From Marinobacter sp. 1-4A (lineage in GTDB: Bacteria > Pseudomonadota > Gammaproteobacteria > Pseudomonadales > Oleiphilaceae), in contig NZ_VCGY01000003.1 in the NCBI RefSeq assembly GCF_016597725.1, forward strand, positions 310,001 to 374,000: a stretch of DNA of 64,000 bases, written 5' to 3'. Positions 28,137 to 37,447 of this stretch are shown piece after piece. Both the position numbers and the translations under genes were made by a program. The notes under the pieces are model-generated. The model did not search any database. It was given only the letters and a program-made list of their open reading frames with translations, and was not told where the DNA came from. Each line of letters opens with the position of its first letter. Position 1 is the first letter of the stretch.

Positions 28137-28181
28137 TTACGCTACACAACGGAACAGGCCAGCAAGACAACGCTGGCCTGC

Positions 28182-28985
28182 TTAGCTTTCAGTCGAATCC
28201 TTCCGTTTACTTATCGCAATACCTTTGGCTTCGACAATGCCCTTGCGCCACAACCTCCACTCGCCGGGCTGATAGATATCCCATTCCTCATCGCTGGTCA
28301 GTGGCTCGGTTACTACAACGCTGACAATATCGTTCGGCGTGGTTTCAGATTCAAAATCCACAATCACATCTGCATCTTTCAGCCTTGCCGGACCAAAAGG
28401 CGCACGGCGGGTAATGCTGGCCATTTTGGTGGTGCAGTAGGTGAACAACCAGTCGCCGTTGCTCAGCAAAAGATTGAAAACACCCTGCTCTGCAAACGCC
28501 TTCGAAAGTTCCACCAAATGCTGTGTGATCGCCTCGACCGAATCATTCCTGTCGCTATGGCTGCGTAGATGATTGAGGATTTCGCAGAACAACGCCTCAC
28601 TATCGGTGCCACCAACCGGCTCGTAAAACCCCGGTGAAGACTGAAAGTCGGAAAGCTGGCCGTTGTGGGCAAACACCCAGTAACGGCCCCAGAGTTCGCG
28701 CATAAACGGGTGGGTATTCGCCAGACAAATTTCGCCTACATTGGCCTGACGAATATGGCAAATAGCCACTTCGCTTTTGATCGGGTGGGTCTGAACCACT
28801 TCAGCAAGCCGGGAGTTGGCGCTGGCATCCACATCGTGGAACGCCCGCACGCCCTTGCCCTCATAAAAAGCCACGCCCCAGCCATCCTTGTGGGGGCCAG
28901 TGTCGCCGCCTCTGCGAGTCAGCCCGGTAAAGCTGAAGCAGAGGTCGGTGGGTGTATTGGCACTCATAGCCAGCAGTTCACACAT
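28182..28985 (-). CDS. Class II glutamine amidotransferase (YafJ-like)
   Basis: 267 residues beginning MCELLAMS, with Cys2 as the Ntn-type nucleophile after removal of Met1. The GATase type II core follows (HKDGWGVAFYEG; HIRQANVG; NTHPFMRELWGRYWVFAHNG). The length and the SFTGLTRRGGDTGPHKDGWG block match the YafJ subfamily. It releases ammonia from glutamine, but no synthase partner is adjacent. Monocistronic on the minus strand; the acceptor substrate is unknown. Confidence 0.88.
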   Translation of the reverse strand: MCELLAMSANTPTDLCFSFTGLTRRGGDTGPHKDGWGVAFYEGKGVRAFHDVDASANSRLAEVVQTHPIKSEVAICHIRQANVGEICLANTHPFMRELWGRYWVFAHNGQLSDFQSSPGFYEPVGGTDSEALFCEILNHLRSHSDRNDSVEAITQHLVELSKAFAEQGVFNLLLSNGDWLFTYCTTKMASITRRAPFGPARLKDADVIVDFESETTPNDIVSVVVTEPLTSDEEWDIYQPGEWRLWRKGIVEAKGIAISKRKDSTES

Positions 28986-29019
28986 AGAGCGAGGCGGTTC
29001 CTTGCGTTATTTTAGCGGG

Positions 29020-29841
29020 TTAACGATACAAACTCTTACCGGCGAAGCGCTCTACCAACGGCTGATAGGCCGAGCCCAGCAAGCGGTTAATAGCATCGAT
29101 TCCCCAAGCGTCGGACCCTACAAGAATGCGGGATTCGTTTTTGAGAATACCCTTCACAATCGTTTCAGCAGCTTTTTCCGGCGTGGTCATCGCCAGTTTA
29201 TCAAAACTAGTGCGCAGCTCTTCCGCACTCTTGGGCTTACTCATGCGCGCCGAGTTGGCAATGTTGGTGCGGATACCGCCCGGGTGGACACAACTGACAG
29301 CAACAGGCTGCTTTTCCAGCTTCATTTCTTGGCGCAGGGATTCTGTGAATCCGCGAACCGCGAACTTGGCCGCATTATAGGCGCTTTGCGTAGGCACACC
29401 GATTAAGCCAAATACACTGGATATGTTCACCACATGGCCATCACCAGATGCAATCAGGTGCGGCAGAAAGGCACGGGTGCCGTGAGCAACTCCCCAAAAA
29501 TCGATATCCATGATCCAGGCGAAGTCCTCGTCGCTCATCTCTCTCACCGTTGCTGAAAGCGCGACGCCTGCGTTATTGATGATCAGGTTAACCTGACCAA
29601 AATCTTTTGCTACCTCTGCAGCATGGGCGTAAATAGCGTCCCTGTCGCTTACGTCCAAAGAATAGGTTCTAACTGGCGTTCCAGTAATTCCTGCAGCCGT
29701 TTCGGCCAGCCCGTCCTCGTTAACATCCGATAACGCCAGCCGGCAGCCCCGCGCCGCCAACGCTTTGGCGAGTGCTCGCCCTATACCGGAACCTGCTCCG
29801 GTGACGACTGCGACTTTGTTTTTCAGATCTTTCATGGGCAT
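29020..29841 (-). CDS. Short-chain dehydrogenase/reductase (SDR)
   Basis: 273 residues, classical SDR. The cofactor motif TGAGSGIG (14-21), the NNAG at about 89-92, the active-site Ser near 141 and Tyr155/Lys159 in SAYNAAK are all present. The Asp at the end of the second strand (LALSDV) favours NAD(H) over NADP(H). The C-terminal ~40 residues are longer than minimal SDRs. The substrate is unknown; similar enzymes accompany wax-ester and alkane metabolism in related bacteria. An ATG six bases downstream is an alternative start. Confidence 0.87.
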   Translation of the reverse strand: MPMKDLKNKVAVVTGAGSGIGRALAKALAARGCRLALSDVNEDGLAETAAGITGTPVRTYSLDVSDRDAIYAHAAEVAKDFGQVNLIINNAGVALSATVREMSDEDFAWIMDIDFWGVAHGTRAFLPHLIASGDGHVVNISSVFGLIGVPTQSAYNAAKFAVRGFTESLRQEMKLEKQPVAVSCVHPGGIRTNIANSARMSKPKSAEELRTSFDKLAMTTPEKAAETIVKGILKNESRILVGSDAWGIDAINRLLGSAYQPLVERFAGKSLYR

Positions 29842-30034
29842 TGATCTCTTGTTGTGTGTTGTTCTGATTAAAGAAGATACTCTAACAACTGCCGCTGATC
29901 AGCATATGGCTCTGAATTAATGACGTGCACGACGCCCGGGCCACTCGGACTCAGCTCTCGCTTTTGGGTACAATTCATCAAACGGGAGTTCAGTCTTCCG
30001 GATTTCTTAAACCCTGAACCTGCGGATTTTCTGT

Positions 30035-30493
30035 ATGGAATGGAGTCTTACACATTTTTGGCTAATTCTAGCCCTAGCGCTGGGTTTGGCTGAGCTGGCC
30101 TATGGCATATTTTTGCTGCTGGCGCTGGCTGTTGCAGCTGCTTTAACCGCCGCTCTGGCGTTCGTTGGCATGTCGTTCGAATGGCAGCTGGTTGGCATGG
30201 GTGTGTTCTCAGGCCTGTTGGTTCCCATCGCCATCCGTTGGATTCGCCCACGCTTCTCCCCCAAGGGAGTGGCCTACGGAACCACCGGCACAGGCGTAGA
30301 GCAGGGCCTGCGCTACCGCACCCTGAAAAGGGATTTTGATGGTGCCACGGGTATTAAGGTCAACGGCGACTTTTATCGCTTAAAAGACGAAAAGACCGGC
30401 GCCACCGACTTTCCCGAGGGAACCGACGTTATTTTCAAAAAGTTTGATGGCACAACAGCCATTGTCCAAACCGCTACACACAAGGAACAGTAA
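30035..30493 (+). CDS. NfeD-like membrane protein
   Basis: 152 residues. Two or three hydrophobic helices (about 7-75, with little charge until WIRPRFSPKG) precede a C-terminal OB-like soluble domain (GATGIKVNGDFYRLKDEKTG). This is the short NfeD/YbbK architecture. It is followed after 2 bases by an SPFH protein; the NfeD-SPFH gene pair is one of the most conserved in bacteria and is linked to membrane microdomain organisation or protein quality control. Confidence 0.87.
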   Translation: MEWSLTHFWLILALALGLAELAYGIFLLLALAVAAALTAALAFVGMSFEWQLVGMGVFSGLLVPIAIRWIRPRFSPKGVAYGTTGTGVEQGLRYRTLKRDFDGATGIKVNGDFYRLKDEKTGATDFPEGTDVIFKKFDGTTAIVQTATHKEQ

Positions 30494-30495
30494 GC

Positions 30496-31530
30496 ATGGA
30501 ATCCTATATCACACCGGGGCTGATCATCAGCCTGATTGTTGTCGCCATCGGCATTTTTGTTATCGCCAAAGGCTTGGTGATCGTTCGGCAGTCGGAAGTT
30601 ATGGTTATTGAACGTTTGGGGTCGTTTAACCGCGTTCTGGAAAGCGGCGTGAACATCATCATTCCCTTCGTCGAACGGCCCCGCCCAATCACCATGATTC
30701 GCTACGTGCGCATGGGCGAGGAATACCACCCGATGACCACCGATGAAGTCCGCATCGACCGCCGAGAAACGGTAATGGACTTCCCTGGTCAGCCTGTTGT
30801 AACCACCGATAACGTAACTGTAAAAATCAATGGTGCTCTCTACTACCAGATCATTGATCCCCGCCGCGCTGTTTACGAAGTGGCGAACATGAGCCAGGCC
30901 GTTGAAGTATTAGCCAAAACCACCTTGCGCTCGGTGGTAGGCAAGATGGAGCTGGACAAGCTGTTTGAATCTCGCTCTGAAGTGAACAATGCCATTCAGG
31001 CCGAGATGGAAGAGCCTGCGTCCAAGTGGGGCGTAAAGCTGACTCGGGTCGAAGTTCAAGACATCAGCATGCCGGAAGAAGTGGAAGAGGCCATGCGCCT
31101 GCAAATGGCAGCAGAACGTAAGCGCCGTGCCACAGTTACTGAAGCGGAAGGTGAAAAGTCGGCAGCCATCGCCATGGCACAAGGCCAGCGCGAATCTGCC
31201 ATTCTCAACGCCGAGGGTGACAAACAGTCCGCCATTCTGCGCGCGCAAGGTGAGCAAGAATCGATTCGTTTGGTACTGAGCGCCATGGGCGATTCTGAAG
31301 ACAACAAGCAAACGGTTATCGGCTATTTGCTGGGGCAAAGCTACATCAAAGTACTGCCAAACATGGCAAAAGACGGCGAGCGGGTGTTTGTGCCCTACGA
31401 GTCTTCAGCTCTACTGGGCTCCATGGGCATGTTCCGGGAACTGGCTGGTAGCCCGGAAGACGCGGTTCGCCAATCACTGCAGAAGGATGGCTTGCGTGGT
31501 GGATTGGTTGGTGGAGCGGGCAACGCTTAA
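30496..31530 (+). CDS. SPFH/band 7 (stomatin-like) protein
   Basis: 344 residues. One N-terminal membrane helix (about 8-28) is followed by the band 7 domain (VVRQSEVMVIERLGSFNRVL-like opening, TTDNVTVKINGALYYQI) and a helical Ala/Glu-rich coiled region (about 200-270, AEGEKSAAIAMAQGQRES). It matches the QmcA/stomatin-like family and is probably a large membrane-associated oligomer working with the NfeD protein just upstream. AAGGA lies eight bases before the ATG. Confidence 0.9.
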   Translation: MESYITPGLIISLIVVAIGIFVIAKGLVIVRQSEVMVIERLGSFNRVLESGVNIIIPFVERPRPITMIRYVRMGEEYHPMTTDEVRIDRRETVMDFPGQPVVTTDNVTVKINGALYYQIIDPRRAVYEVANMSQAVEVLAKTTLRSVVGKMELDKLFESRSEVNNAIQAEMEEPASKWGVKLTRVEVQDISMPEEVEEAMRLQMAAERKRRATVTEAEGEKSAAIAMAQGQRESAILNAEGDKQSAILRAQGEQESIRLVLSAMGDSEDNKQTVIGYLLGQSYIKVLPNMAKDGERVFVPYESSALLGSMGMFRELAGSPEDAVRQSLQKDGLRGGLVGGAGNA

Positions 31531-31549
31531 CCCAACCACGCATGTCCAT

Positions 31550-31585
31550 GATATACCTGCCTGAGTTACGTCTGGCAGGTATATC
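31550..31585. terminator. Perfect 12-bp hairpin after SPFH gene
   Basis: GATATACCTGCC (31550-31561) and GGCAGGTATATC (31574-31585) form a perfect stem with a 12-base loop, 20 bases after the SPFH stop. There is no T-run, so it may be a processing or stabilising hairpin and not a classic intrinsic terminator. Confidence 0.55.
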
Positions 31586-31627
31586 AACGCCAGTATCCAG
31601 ATAAATACAGACAAGCAATCAAGTGCT

Positions 31628-32344
31628 TCAGCGTTTTATTGTCAAGCCATTCTGGCGTATCCGCTGCACATTCAGGTTCATCAGATGTCTTAGCACATAG
31701 CGGTAGAGGATCTTTTTTAGTCCGCGCAAATTGCTACCATGCTTGCTGTAGAACCCATCAGGGTTATCAAAAACCCCAAAATCGTCGGCAATACCCTCTG
31801 CCTGAATATAGGTGTCGTTTCCATCAAACTCATTGCTGGGTTTTTGCAGGCACGGCACAGAAATACCGTAGCCGCTAAAACGTGTCCGGTTCGGAAAGGC
31901 TTGTTGAACCTTAGCTAAAAAAGCCTGATCAATGATGAAACCTTCGACGTTCAACCATTCGCCGTCCAGCAGAACCTCTACCCAGCTGTGCAAGATGCGC
32001 TTGGGGGCGAAGGGCATAAGATATGTTGGGATCGCCCCTCTCTGTAATGCATTGAAAATGGTAAAGCCATGGAAGCGACATGGGATGTCCAGAGCACGCA
32101 ACAAAGCCATAAACAGCGTGCTTTTAGTATTGCATTGCCCATAACCGTTGGCTAAGACGTCACTCGCAGGAATGGAATCATCGCGGTTATATCCAAACCT
32201 TATTTCATCCCGCACGAAATAATAGATACTTTTTAACGCTTGCTCTCGAGACAGACTTCTCCAGCCCTGCCTATCGATCAAGCTTTGAATACTGGCGTGA
32301 CTGTAATCAAGAATCGCTGTTTCAGCTGTATATCGAACACTCAT
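31628..32344 (-). CDS. Transglutaminase-like protein
   Basis: 238 residues. It fits the papain-like transglutaminase core: C71 in NGYGQCNTKS, H119 in RILHSWVEVLL, with the usual acidic residue probably supplied by E134 (GEWLNVEG) in place of the more common Asp. No signal peptide. Proteins of this type act as cysteine proteases or amidases, and the substrate is unknown. It runs in the same direction as, and about 65 bases from, the AraC-type gene at 32409, possibly as a pair. Confidence 0.75.
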   Translation of the reverse strand: MSVRYTAETAILDYSHASIQSLIDRQGWRSLSREQALKSIYYFVRDEIRFGYNRDDSIPASDVLANGYGQCNTKSTLFMALLRALDIPCRFHGFTIFNALQRGAIPTYLMPFAPKRILHSWVEVLLDGEWLNVEGFIIDQAFLAKVQQAFPNRTRFSGYGISVPCLQKPSNEFDGNDTYIQAEGIADDFGVFDNPDGFYSKHGSNLRGLKKILYRYVLRHLMNLNVQRIRQNGLTIKR

Positions 32345-32408
32345 ACTGATCTCCTATGGGTTACGAGCACCATAGCGATCATTCGCGTGTTTAAATTGAA
32401 TAAACTGG

Positions 32409-33113
32409 CTAATTTGAATCTTGAAAGCTGCTCAACAACTGCGTCCCTGTCATACCAAACGTACTTTTTATCGTTCTGCTTAGGTGAGCACTGTCACTAA
32501 AACCCGCGATATGTGCCGCTTCAGTAGCGCTTTTGCCGCGTTTGATCGTCTCAATGGCGCATATCAGCCGCCGCCACAACAGGTAAGGCCGCCACGCAAT
32601 GCCCAACTCCGCTTTCACCACGTGTAAAAACCGGCTCTCAGACATTGCCAACCATTCAGCGACCTCTTTTGCTCGCCATGCCTCAGGCTTCATACAATCA
32701 ACACCAAAACACCGATCCAGACGCTCAAGCAATCTAGCGAGCCGCTCATCGCGGCAACGGTATGGGTTATTCTTCATTGCGCGAACTAGTTCGGGAAATT
32801 CCCCAAGTTGCTCGAAAAGTATCTCTAGTCGAGCATCTGCGTTTACAAACGGCAGCCGCATGGGTAACTCACTTATAACCTCACCCAACAGGCTTTCTGG
32901 TTCGGCCAGTATTACCCATCCATTTGGCATACTCAGTTGATGTATTTCATTGGGCTTGATTACAGCCCCACCTTTTAGCGGCTGCCCATTCAACACACTG
33001 CCCGCACTCGGTAGGCAGACCTGCCATAAGGCATGCTTATGCGGTTCGGTATCAATCGAGTGACCGTAGGCGATCGCCATACCGGGCGCGAAATAGGCGT
33101 TCTTTTGCATCAA
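32409..33113 (-). CDS. AraC-family transcriptional regulator
   Basis: 234 residues. A short cupin-like N-terminal sensor (HKHALWQVCLPSAG; residues ~15-90) is followed by a C-terminal AraC DNA-binding domain with two helix-turn-helix segments (VAEWLAMSESRFLHVVKAEL and SATEAAHIAGFSDSAHLSRT). It is shorter than the regulator at 25893 and of a different subtype. It lies upstream of the transglutaminase-like gene on the same strand, its most likely target. The ligand is unknown. Confidence 0.83.
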   Translation of the reverse strand: MMQKNAYFAPGMAIAYGHSIDTEPHKHALWQVCLPSAGSVLNGQPLKGGAVIKPNEIHQLSMPNGWVILAEPESLLGEVISELPMRLPFVNADARLEILFEQLGEFPELVRAMKNNPYRCRDERLARLLERLDRCFGVDCMKPEAWRAKEVAEWLAMSESRFLHVVKAELGIAWRPYLLWRRLICAIETIKRGKSATEAAHIAGFSDSAHLSRTIKSTFGMTGTQLLSSFQDSN

Positions 33114-33146
33114 GTTTGGCCTGCTGACTTATTCCTTCAATGGACA

Positions 33147-33758
33147 TCAACCCAACAGATTATCCAGCGGTTCTTCATAACTCGGCGCAAACACCTCCAT
33201 AAAGTAAGTCACCTCAGGTAACCCTTCTTGTGTAAGCCTTTGCCGGATCTGCTTCTCAGCTGGCTCAAACTCCCGGTTTCCCGCGCCTACTTCTGCTTGG
33301 CATTTTAACCAGGCCGATAAGCGGTCCGCTGCTTTGATCAGTTCTCGATCCTCTGCAGGAAGTTGGGATTCCTGAAGGTAAGGCGCAAAATCCTCGCGCA
33401 GGTCGCCCGGTAGCAGCGCCAGTAGTTCAGCCTCCGCTTTGTGTTCAATATCGCCAAATGCCTCGCGCATAACCTTGGAGTGGTACTTCACAGGGGTAGG
33501 CATATCGCCCGTTATCACTTCCGTTGCGTCATGGTAGAGCGCGGCGGCGGCAATCCTGTCAGCATTCACATTTCCACCGAAGTGGCGATTGCGGATGAGC
33601 GCTAGTGCGTGGGCCAGCGTGGCGACTTCCCAGGAGTGGGTTGCTACGTTTTCTTCGATGGCATTGCGCATCAACCCCCAACGCTTGATCCAGCGCAGGC
33701 GAGATACGTAAGCAAAAAAGTGACTACTGGCCTTGGACACGCCTTGTTCCTTTTGCAT
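33147..33758 (-). CDS. yfbR: 5'-deoxynucleotidase YfbR-like HD phosphohydrolase
   Basis: 203 residues. The HD-domain ligands are visible: H in NVATHSWEVA, HD in ALYHDATEVITGD, and a distal Asp in IKAADRLSAWLKC. The opening RLRWIKRWGLMRN and the GDMPTPVKY segment are specific to the YfbR family, which removes the 5' phosphate from deoxynucleoside monophosphates in nucleotide salvage. Cytoplasmic. It lies between an AraC gene and the DUF748 gene, all on the minus strand with short gaps. Confidence 0.88.
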   Translation of the reverse strand: MQKEQGVSKASSHFFAYVSRLRWIKRWGLMRNAIEENVATHSWEVATLAHALALIRNRHFGGNVNADRIAAAALYHDATEVITGDMPTPVKYHSKVMREAFGDIEHKAEAELLALLPGDLREDFAPYLQESQLPAEDRELIKAADRLSAWLKCQAEVGAGNREFEPAEKQIRQRLTQEGLPEVTYFMEVFAPSYEEPLDNLLG

Positions 33759-33782
33759 AGCATTGGATGAGGTTTGGACGCC

Positions 33783-36611
33783 TTAACGGGCGTCCAACGT
33801 AAATACGACGATTATATTGCCAGTATCCGATACCGCCGCATTTCGTGAGGGGTCGAGCAAAAATAACTGGTTAGCTGGCACTCCGTGGGTGTCTCGCAGC
33901 AGTACCTCAAGCACCGAGGCCCGGGCATTGGCTAGGTTGTTCAGCAACTCCGGCGCCAATGGTCGTTCTCCGGCCAAATAGGCGCCCTTGGCCTCTTGCC
34001 AGATCTCATCGGTTAGCTCTGTATCTTGCGCTGTCAACTCATCACGCAAAAGTACCAGACCGTCTGCGGACGGTGAGACGCCACCGCGAATGTTAAGCAA
34101 CAGATCGGGGCGATCAAGCAGCGCTTTTGCCAAAGCCGTCAACTTCTCCGCTTCGCCCGGAGCAAGCTTAGTGGTGCCCGGTTCAAAACGCATCTGCCCG
34201 AGTTCTTCGCCACTTAAGCCCGCAAGGTCGGCAATGGAGCCAAGCATACTGAACGGGGATGTGGCCGCCTTGGCCAACAGGTTAACAAACGTTCGCATAA
34301 CCACTTGGCCAACGTTGAATTCCGGGCTGGCCATGTCACCGCTGACGGGGAGGTTTACTTCAATCACGCCATTACCATCCCTGAGCAATGCCAACCCGAG
34401 CTTTACGGGTGCATTAATGGCTTCTTCGCTTGCAATGGATTGCCCTAAGCCGAGGCGATCCATAACTACTCGGTTTGATGCGTTTATCTGGCTGCCGGTA
34501 ATCTCATAATCAAGGTCCAAACCCAGCTTGCCACTGTCGATGCCATACCCCAGATACCGTCCCAAATAGGGCGAGAGCGCGGGTAATGAGAGATCTTTCA
34601 TCGTCAACTTGAGGTTGCTGGTTTCGTCCGTACCCAGAGCTCCGATTGTGCCGTCAAACTCAACGCTGGCACTGCCACCTATACGTCCGTTCAGGGAGAC
34701 TTTGCCTTGTTGCGGCGCTACGTTACTCAAACCTATCACCGAGCCATTGAGCTGATCGAGCGAGGTTGTAAAGGCTGGTTCTAGTGTCCTGTCTGTATAG
34801 TCGAGCTCGCCTTGTTCAATCATTAACTGGCCGATGCGCAGGATGAACTGAGCCTCCTCATCAGAGCTTTCTTGCGTCGCGGTATTAGCCCCATCAGCCG
34901 CAGGCGGCAACACAACCTGCTCTAAGTTGTGCACGCCCGTTGTATTGCGCACCAAATTGATACCCGGCTGCGCCAGTGTAACCGTGCCTATCTCCAACCT
35001 AGCCGGATGCACATTGTACTCGACGGGCGAAAGTCGCAACGCTTGCCATGATACCAAGCGCTCGTTACTGCCCGGCAGTTGCAGGTTCAACCCGGAAACC
35101 TCTGCAGTCCCGCTAAACGTGCCGGTTAAGGGTTCCTGCTGGCCATCCAAGTCCAGATTCCCATCCAACCCCAGCGTGCCGCCTGCAATTGCGAGGTTGG
35201 CAGACTCCTGCAAATAGGGTTCAAACGTTGCCAAAAGTATGTCGGAGCCGGAGATCGCGGCTTCCAAGGCAAATGGCTGGGGTGTTAGCTGGCCGTTGAC
35301 GGAAAGCCTGCCACCGCGGGCCAGAACTGCCTGCATCTGGTAGGGCACCTGATCTTCCATTTCACTATTAACACTGCCGACCGAAAATGATAGCTGCTCC
35401 AGCACCAGCTCTGCTGGCGAGCTCGGCTGCTGATCCTGCCAAACCACACGGCCATCAGACATATCGATGCTCGCAAAAGACCAACGAAAAGGCTGTTGAG
35501 TTTCTGCCTGTACTGGCGCCTCGGAACTCGCGCCATTGTCCTCGCTGTTCGTCTCCTGATTTTTGGCAACGTCAGCCAAGGCAGCGATCCAATCAATCTC
35601 TCCAGATTTGCTGCGGGCGAGGGCGATATCAGGTTGTTTCAGGGTAATCGGGCCAACAGTGGCTTCACGGGCGCGGAGATCAAACCCTATATCCTCGATG
35701 GCTATCGAGGCTGTGTTCAATCTGGCCTGTTCGCTTTGTTTATCTAGCGCAACGGCCAGGTCCTCAACCAAAAGCCTGCCGCTGTTAGTGGTGAGGTGGA
35801 GTGTATCGCTTGCCTGAAGTTCATAGTTGGAGCTTACGGATACCTTACCTCCCAGCAAGCCGTAGGGTAGGTAGGGGGCAAGAAAGTGACCAAGTGTTTC
35901 GTGATCGACGCCGGATATAGCGAGATTTCCGCTGGAATAAAGCGGTGTAATGCTGAGATTGCCCTGCCATTCAATGGTTTGATCACCCATAGCCGCCAGC
36001 AGATGGTAGTCACTACTGCGACCCTCGCGTTGCCAGGTGGCCAAATCGGTCAGGGTTAGATCCAGCGGCGTAATCTCGAACTCAGCCATGTCTGGCTGCG
36101 TGAAATCCCGAAACAACAGCTCACCACCGTTTATGGTGAACCGCTGAAGGTACAAAGGCGGCGGTGTCTGAGCCTCCTCAGGCTCGGCCGTTTGGTCAGT
36201 TTGTCCTGTGCTGGCTGCTTGAACGTCTCGCGCAAAATTCACGCTGTAGTCTTCGAGTAAATCCAGCCGAATGAACGGTTCATCTAACTCGATAGCCTCA
36301 AACCCGACAACGCCGCGAATCAGGTCGAAGAAATTCAGGTTTAGGTACAAACGATCAAAACCTACAACTCGTTCATTGCCGCTATCTTGTGCCGACAGGT
36401 TCAGTGCTTCGATACTGAGCGCAAATGGATTGCTGCGAATGGAGTCAACATTGGCCTGCCACCCCATCTGCTGCTCCAGTTGGTCGGGCAAGGCACGCTT
36501 TAACCACCAGGGCAGCAACAGAAAACCCGCCAGACTGTAAAACAGGATGAGTACGAGCATGCCGATAGCCAGATTTCTGGGAAGACGATTACGCTGACGG
36601 CTTTCAGCCAC
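33783..36611 (-). CDS. DUF748 / AsmA-like envelope protein
   Basis: 942 residues from the GTG at 36611, chosen because AAGGAG stands six bases upstream; the ATG at 36656 lacks such a site. An N-terminal membrane helix (about 12-34) anchors a very large periplasmic beta-rich region with repeated DUF748-type blocks (VNVDS-like LSIEALNLSAQ, LDGNLDLDG, LGLDLDYEI). The C-terminal part carries an OmpA-like-spaced LTALAKALLDRPDLLLNIRG segment. Such AsmA-like proteins are thought to bridge inner and outer membranes in lipid transport. No partner is adjacent. Confidence 0.83.
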   Translation of the reverse strand: MAESRQRNRLPRNLAIGMLVLILFYSLAGFLLLPWWLKRALPDQLEQQMGWQANVDSIRSNPFALSIEALNLSAQDSGNERVVGFDRLYLNLNFFDLIRGVVGFEAIELDEPFIRLDLLEDYSVNFARDVQAASTGQTDQTAEPEEAQTPPPLYLQRFTINGGELLFRDFTQPDMAEFEITPLDLTLTDLATWQREGRSSDYHLLAAMGDQTIEWQGNLSITPLYSSGNLAISGVDHETLGHFLAPYLPYGLLGGKVSVSSNYELQASDTLHLTTNSGRLLVEDLAVALDKQSEQARLNTASIAIEDIGFDLRAREATVGPITLKQPDIALARSKSGEIDWIAALADVAKNQETNSEDNGASSEAPVQAETQQPFRWSFASIDMSDGRVVWQDQQPSSPAELVLEQLSFSVGSVNSEMEDQVPYQMQAVLARGGRLSVNGQLTPQPFALEAAISGSDILLATFEPYLQESANLAIAGGTLGLDGNLDLDGQQEPLTGTFSGTAEVSGLNLQLPGSNERLVSWQALRLSPVEYNVHPARLEIGTVTLAQPGINLVRNTTGVHNLEQVVLPPAADGANTATQESSDEEAQFILRIGQLMIEQGELDYTDRTLEPAFTTSLDQLNGSVIGLSNVAPQQGKVSLNGRIGGSASVEFDGTIGALGTDETSNLKLTMKDLSLPALSPYLGRYLGYGIDSGKLGLDLDYEITGSQINASNRVVMDRLGLGQSIASEEAINAPVKLGLALLRDGNGVIEVNLPVSGDMASPEFNVGQVVMRTFVNLLAKAATSPFSMLGSIADLAGLSGEELGQMRFEPGTTKLAPGEAEKLTALAKALLDRPDLLLNIRGGVSPSADGLVLLRDELTAQDTELTDEIWQEAKGAYLAGERPLAPELLNNLANARASVLEVLLRDTHGVPANQLFLLDPSRNAAVSDTGNIIVVFTLDAR

Positions 36612-36811
36612 TGTTTTCTCCTTTCGGATGGTGAAATCTAAGCAAAACACTCCCACAAGGATAGTCGGGGCGGTACGGGTTTGTCAGCCACTGTGTAGCA
36701 ACCGCTGACACGGGAAACTGAACCCTATATCCTGAGTGCTCGTATCAAATGCGATTAATAATCTCTTTCTTCCACGGCTTTTTAATTGTCAGCACACGAG
36801 GATAGGCGTTT

Positions 36812-37447
36812 ATGGACATTGGCGATATGCGTCGCGACTTTGAAAGTGAAGGGCTGGATCGCGATGCTTTGAGCAACGACCCGGTTCAGCAGTTCGAAAT
36901 TTGGTTCGGGGACGCCCGCGAGGCCGGTATCCTTGAGCCCAATGCCATGTCGCTAGCCACCTCGGGTGCCGACAGCATGCCCGATTTGCGCACGGTTCTG
37001 CTGAAGTACTTCGACGATCACGGGTTTGTGTTCTATACCAATTATGAAAGCCGCAAGGCCCACGAAATTTCTGAAAACCCACGGGCAGCATTGCTGTTCC
37101 CTTGGATTGGCCTGAACCGTCAAGTTCGTATTCAAGGCCAGGTTGAGAAGGTGAGTAAAACCGAATCGCTCAAGTATTTCGCCTCGCGGCCTAGGGGTAG
37201 CCAGATAGGCGCCTGGGTTTCAGAGCAGAGTAAAGCCATCACGTCTAGAGGACTGCTGGAGCAGAAAGTGGCAGAAATGAAGAGCAAATTCAGCGAAGGT
37301 GAGGTGCCACTACCAGGTTTTTGGGGTGGTTACCGCGTTGTGCCTGAGCGTATTGAATTCTGGCAGGGCCGACCCAGCCGCCTTCACGACCGGTTTGAGT
37401 ACGTGAGGGAAGGCGATGGCTGGCTCATTCAACGACTCCAACCCTGA
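36812..37447 (+). CDS. pdxH: Pyridoxamine 5'-phosphate oxidase
   Basis: 211 residues, normal length. Signature blocks are present: LRTVLLKYFDDHGFVFYTNY, LFPWIGLNRQVRIQG, SRPRGSQIGAWVS and the C-terminal EFWQGRPSRLHDR that binds FMN and PLP. It oxidises pyridoxamine or pyridoxine 5'-phosphate to pyridoxal 5'-phosphate in the cytoplasm. The stop lies inside the next gene, indicating translational coupling. Confidence 0.96.
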   Translation: MDIGDMRRDFESEGLDRDALSNDPVQQFEIWFGDAREAGILEPNAMSLATSGADSMPDLRTVLLKYFDDHGFVFYTNYESRKAHEISENPRAALLFPWIGLNRQVRIQGQVEKVSKTESLKYFASRPRGSQIGAWVSEQSKAITSRGLLEQKVAEMKSKFSEGEVPLPGFWGGYRVVPERIEFWQGRPSRLHDRFEYVREGDGWLIQRLQP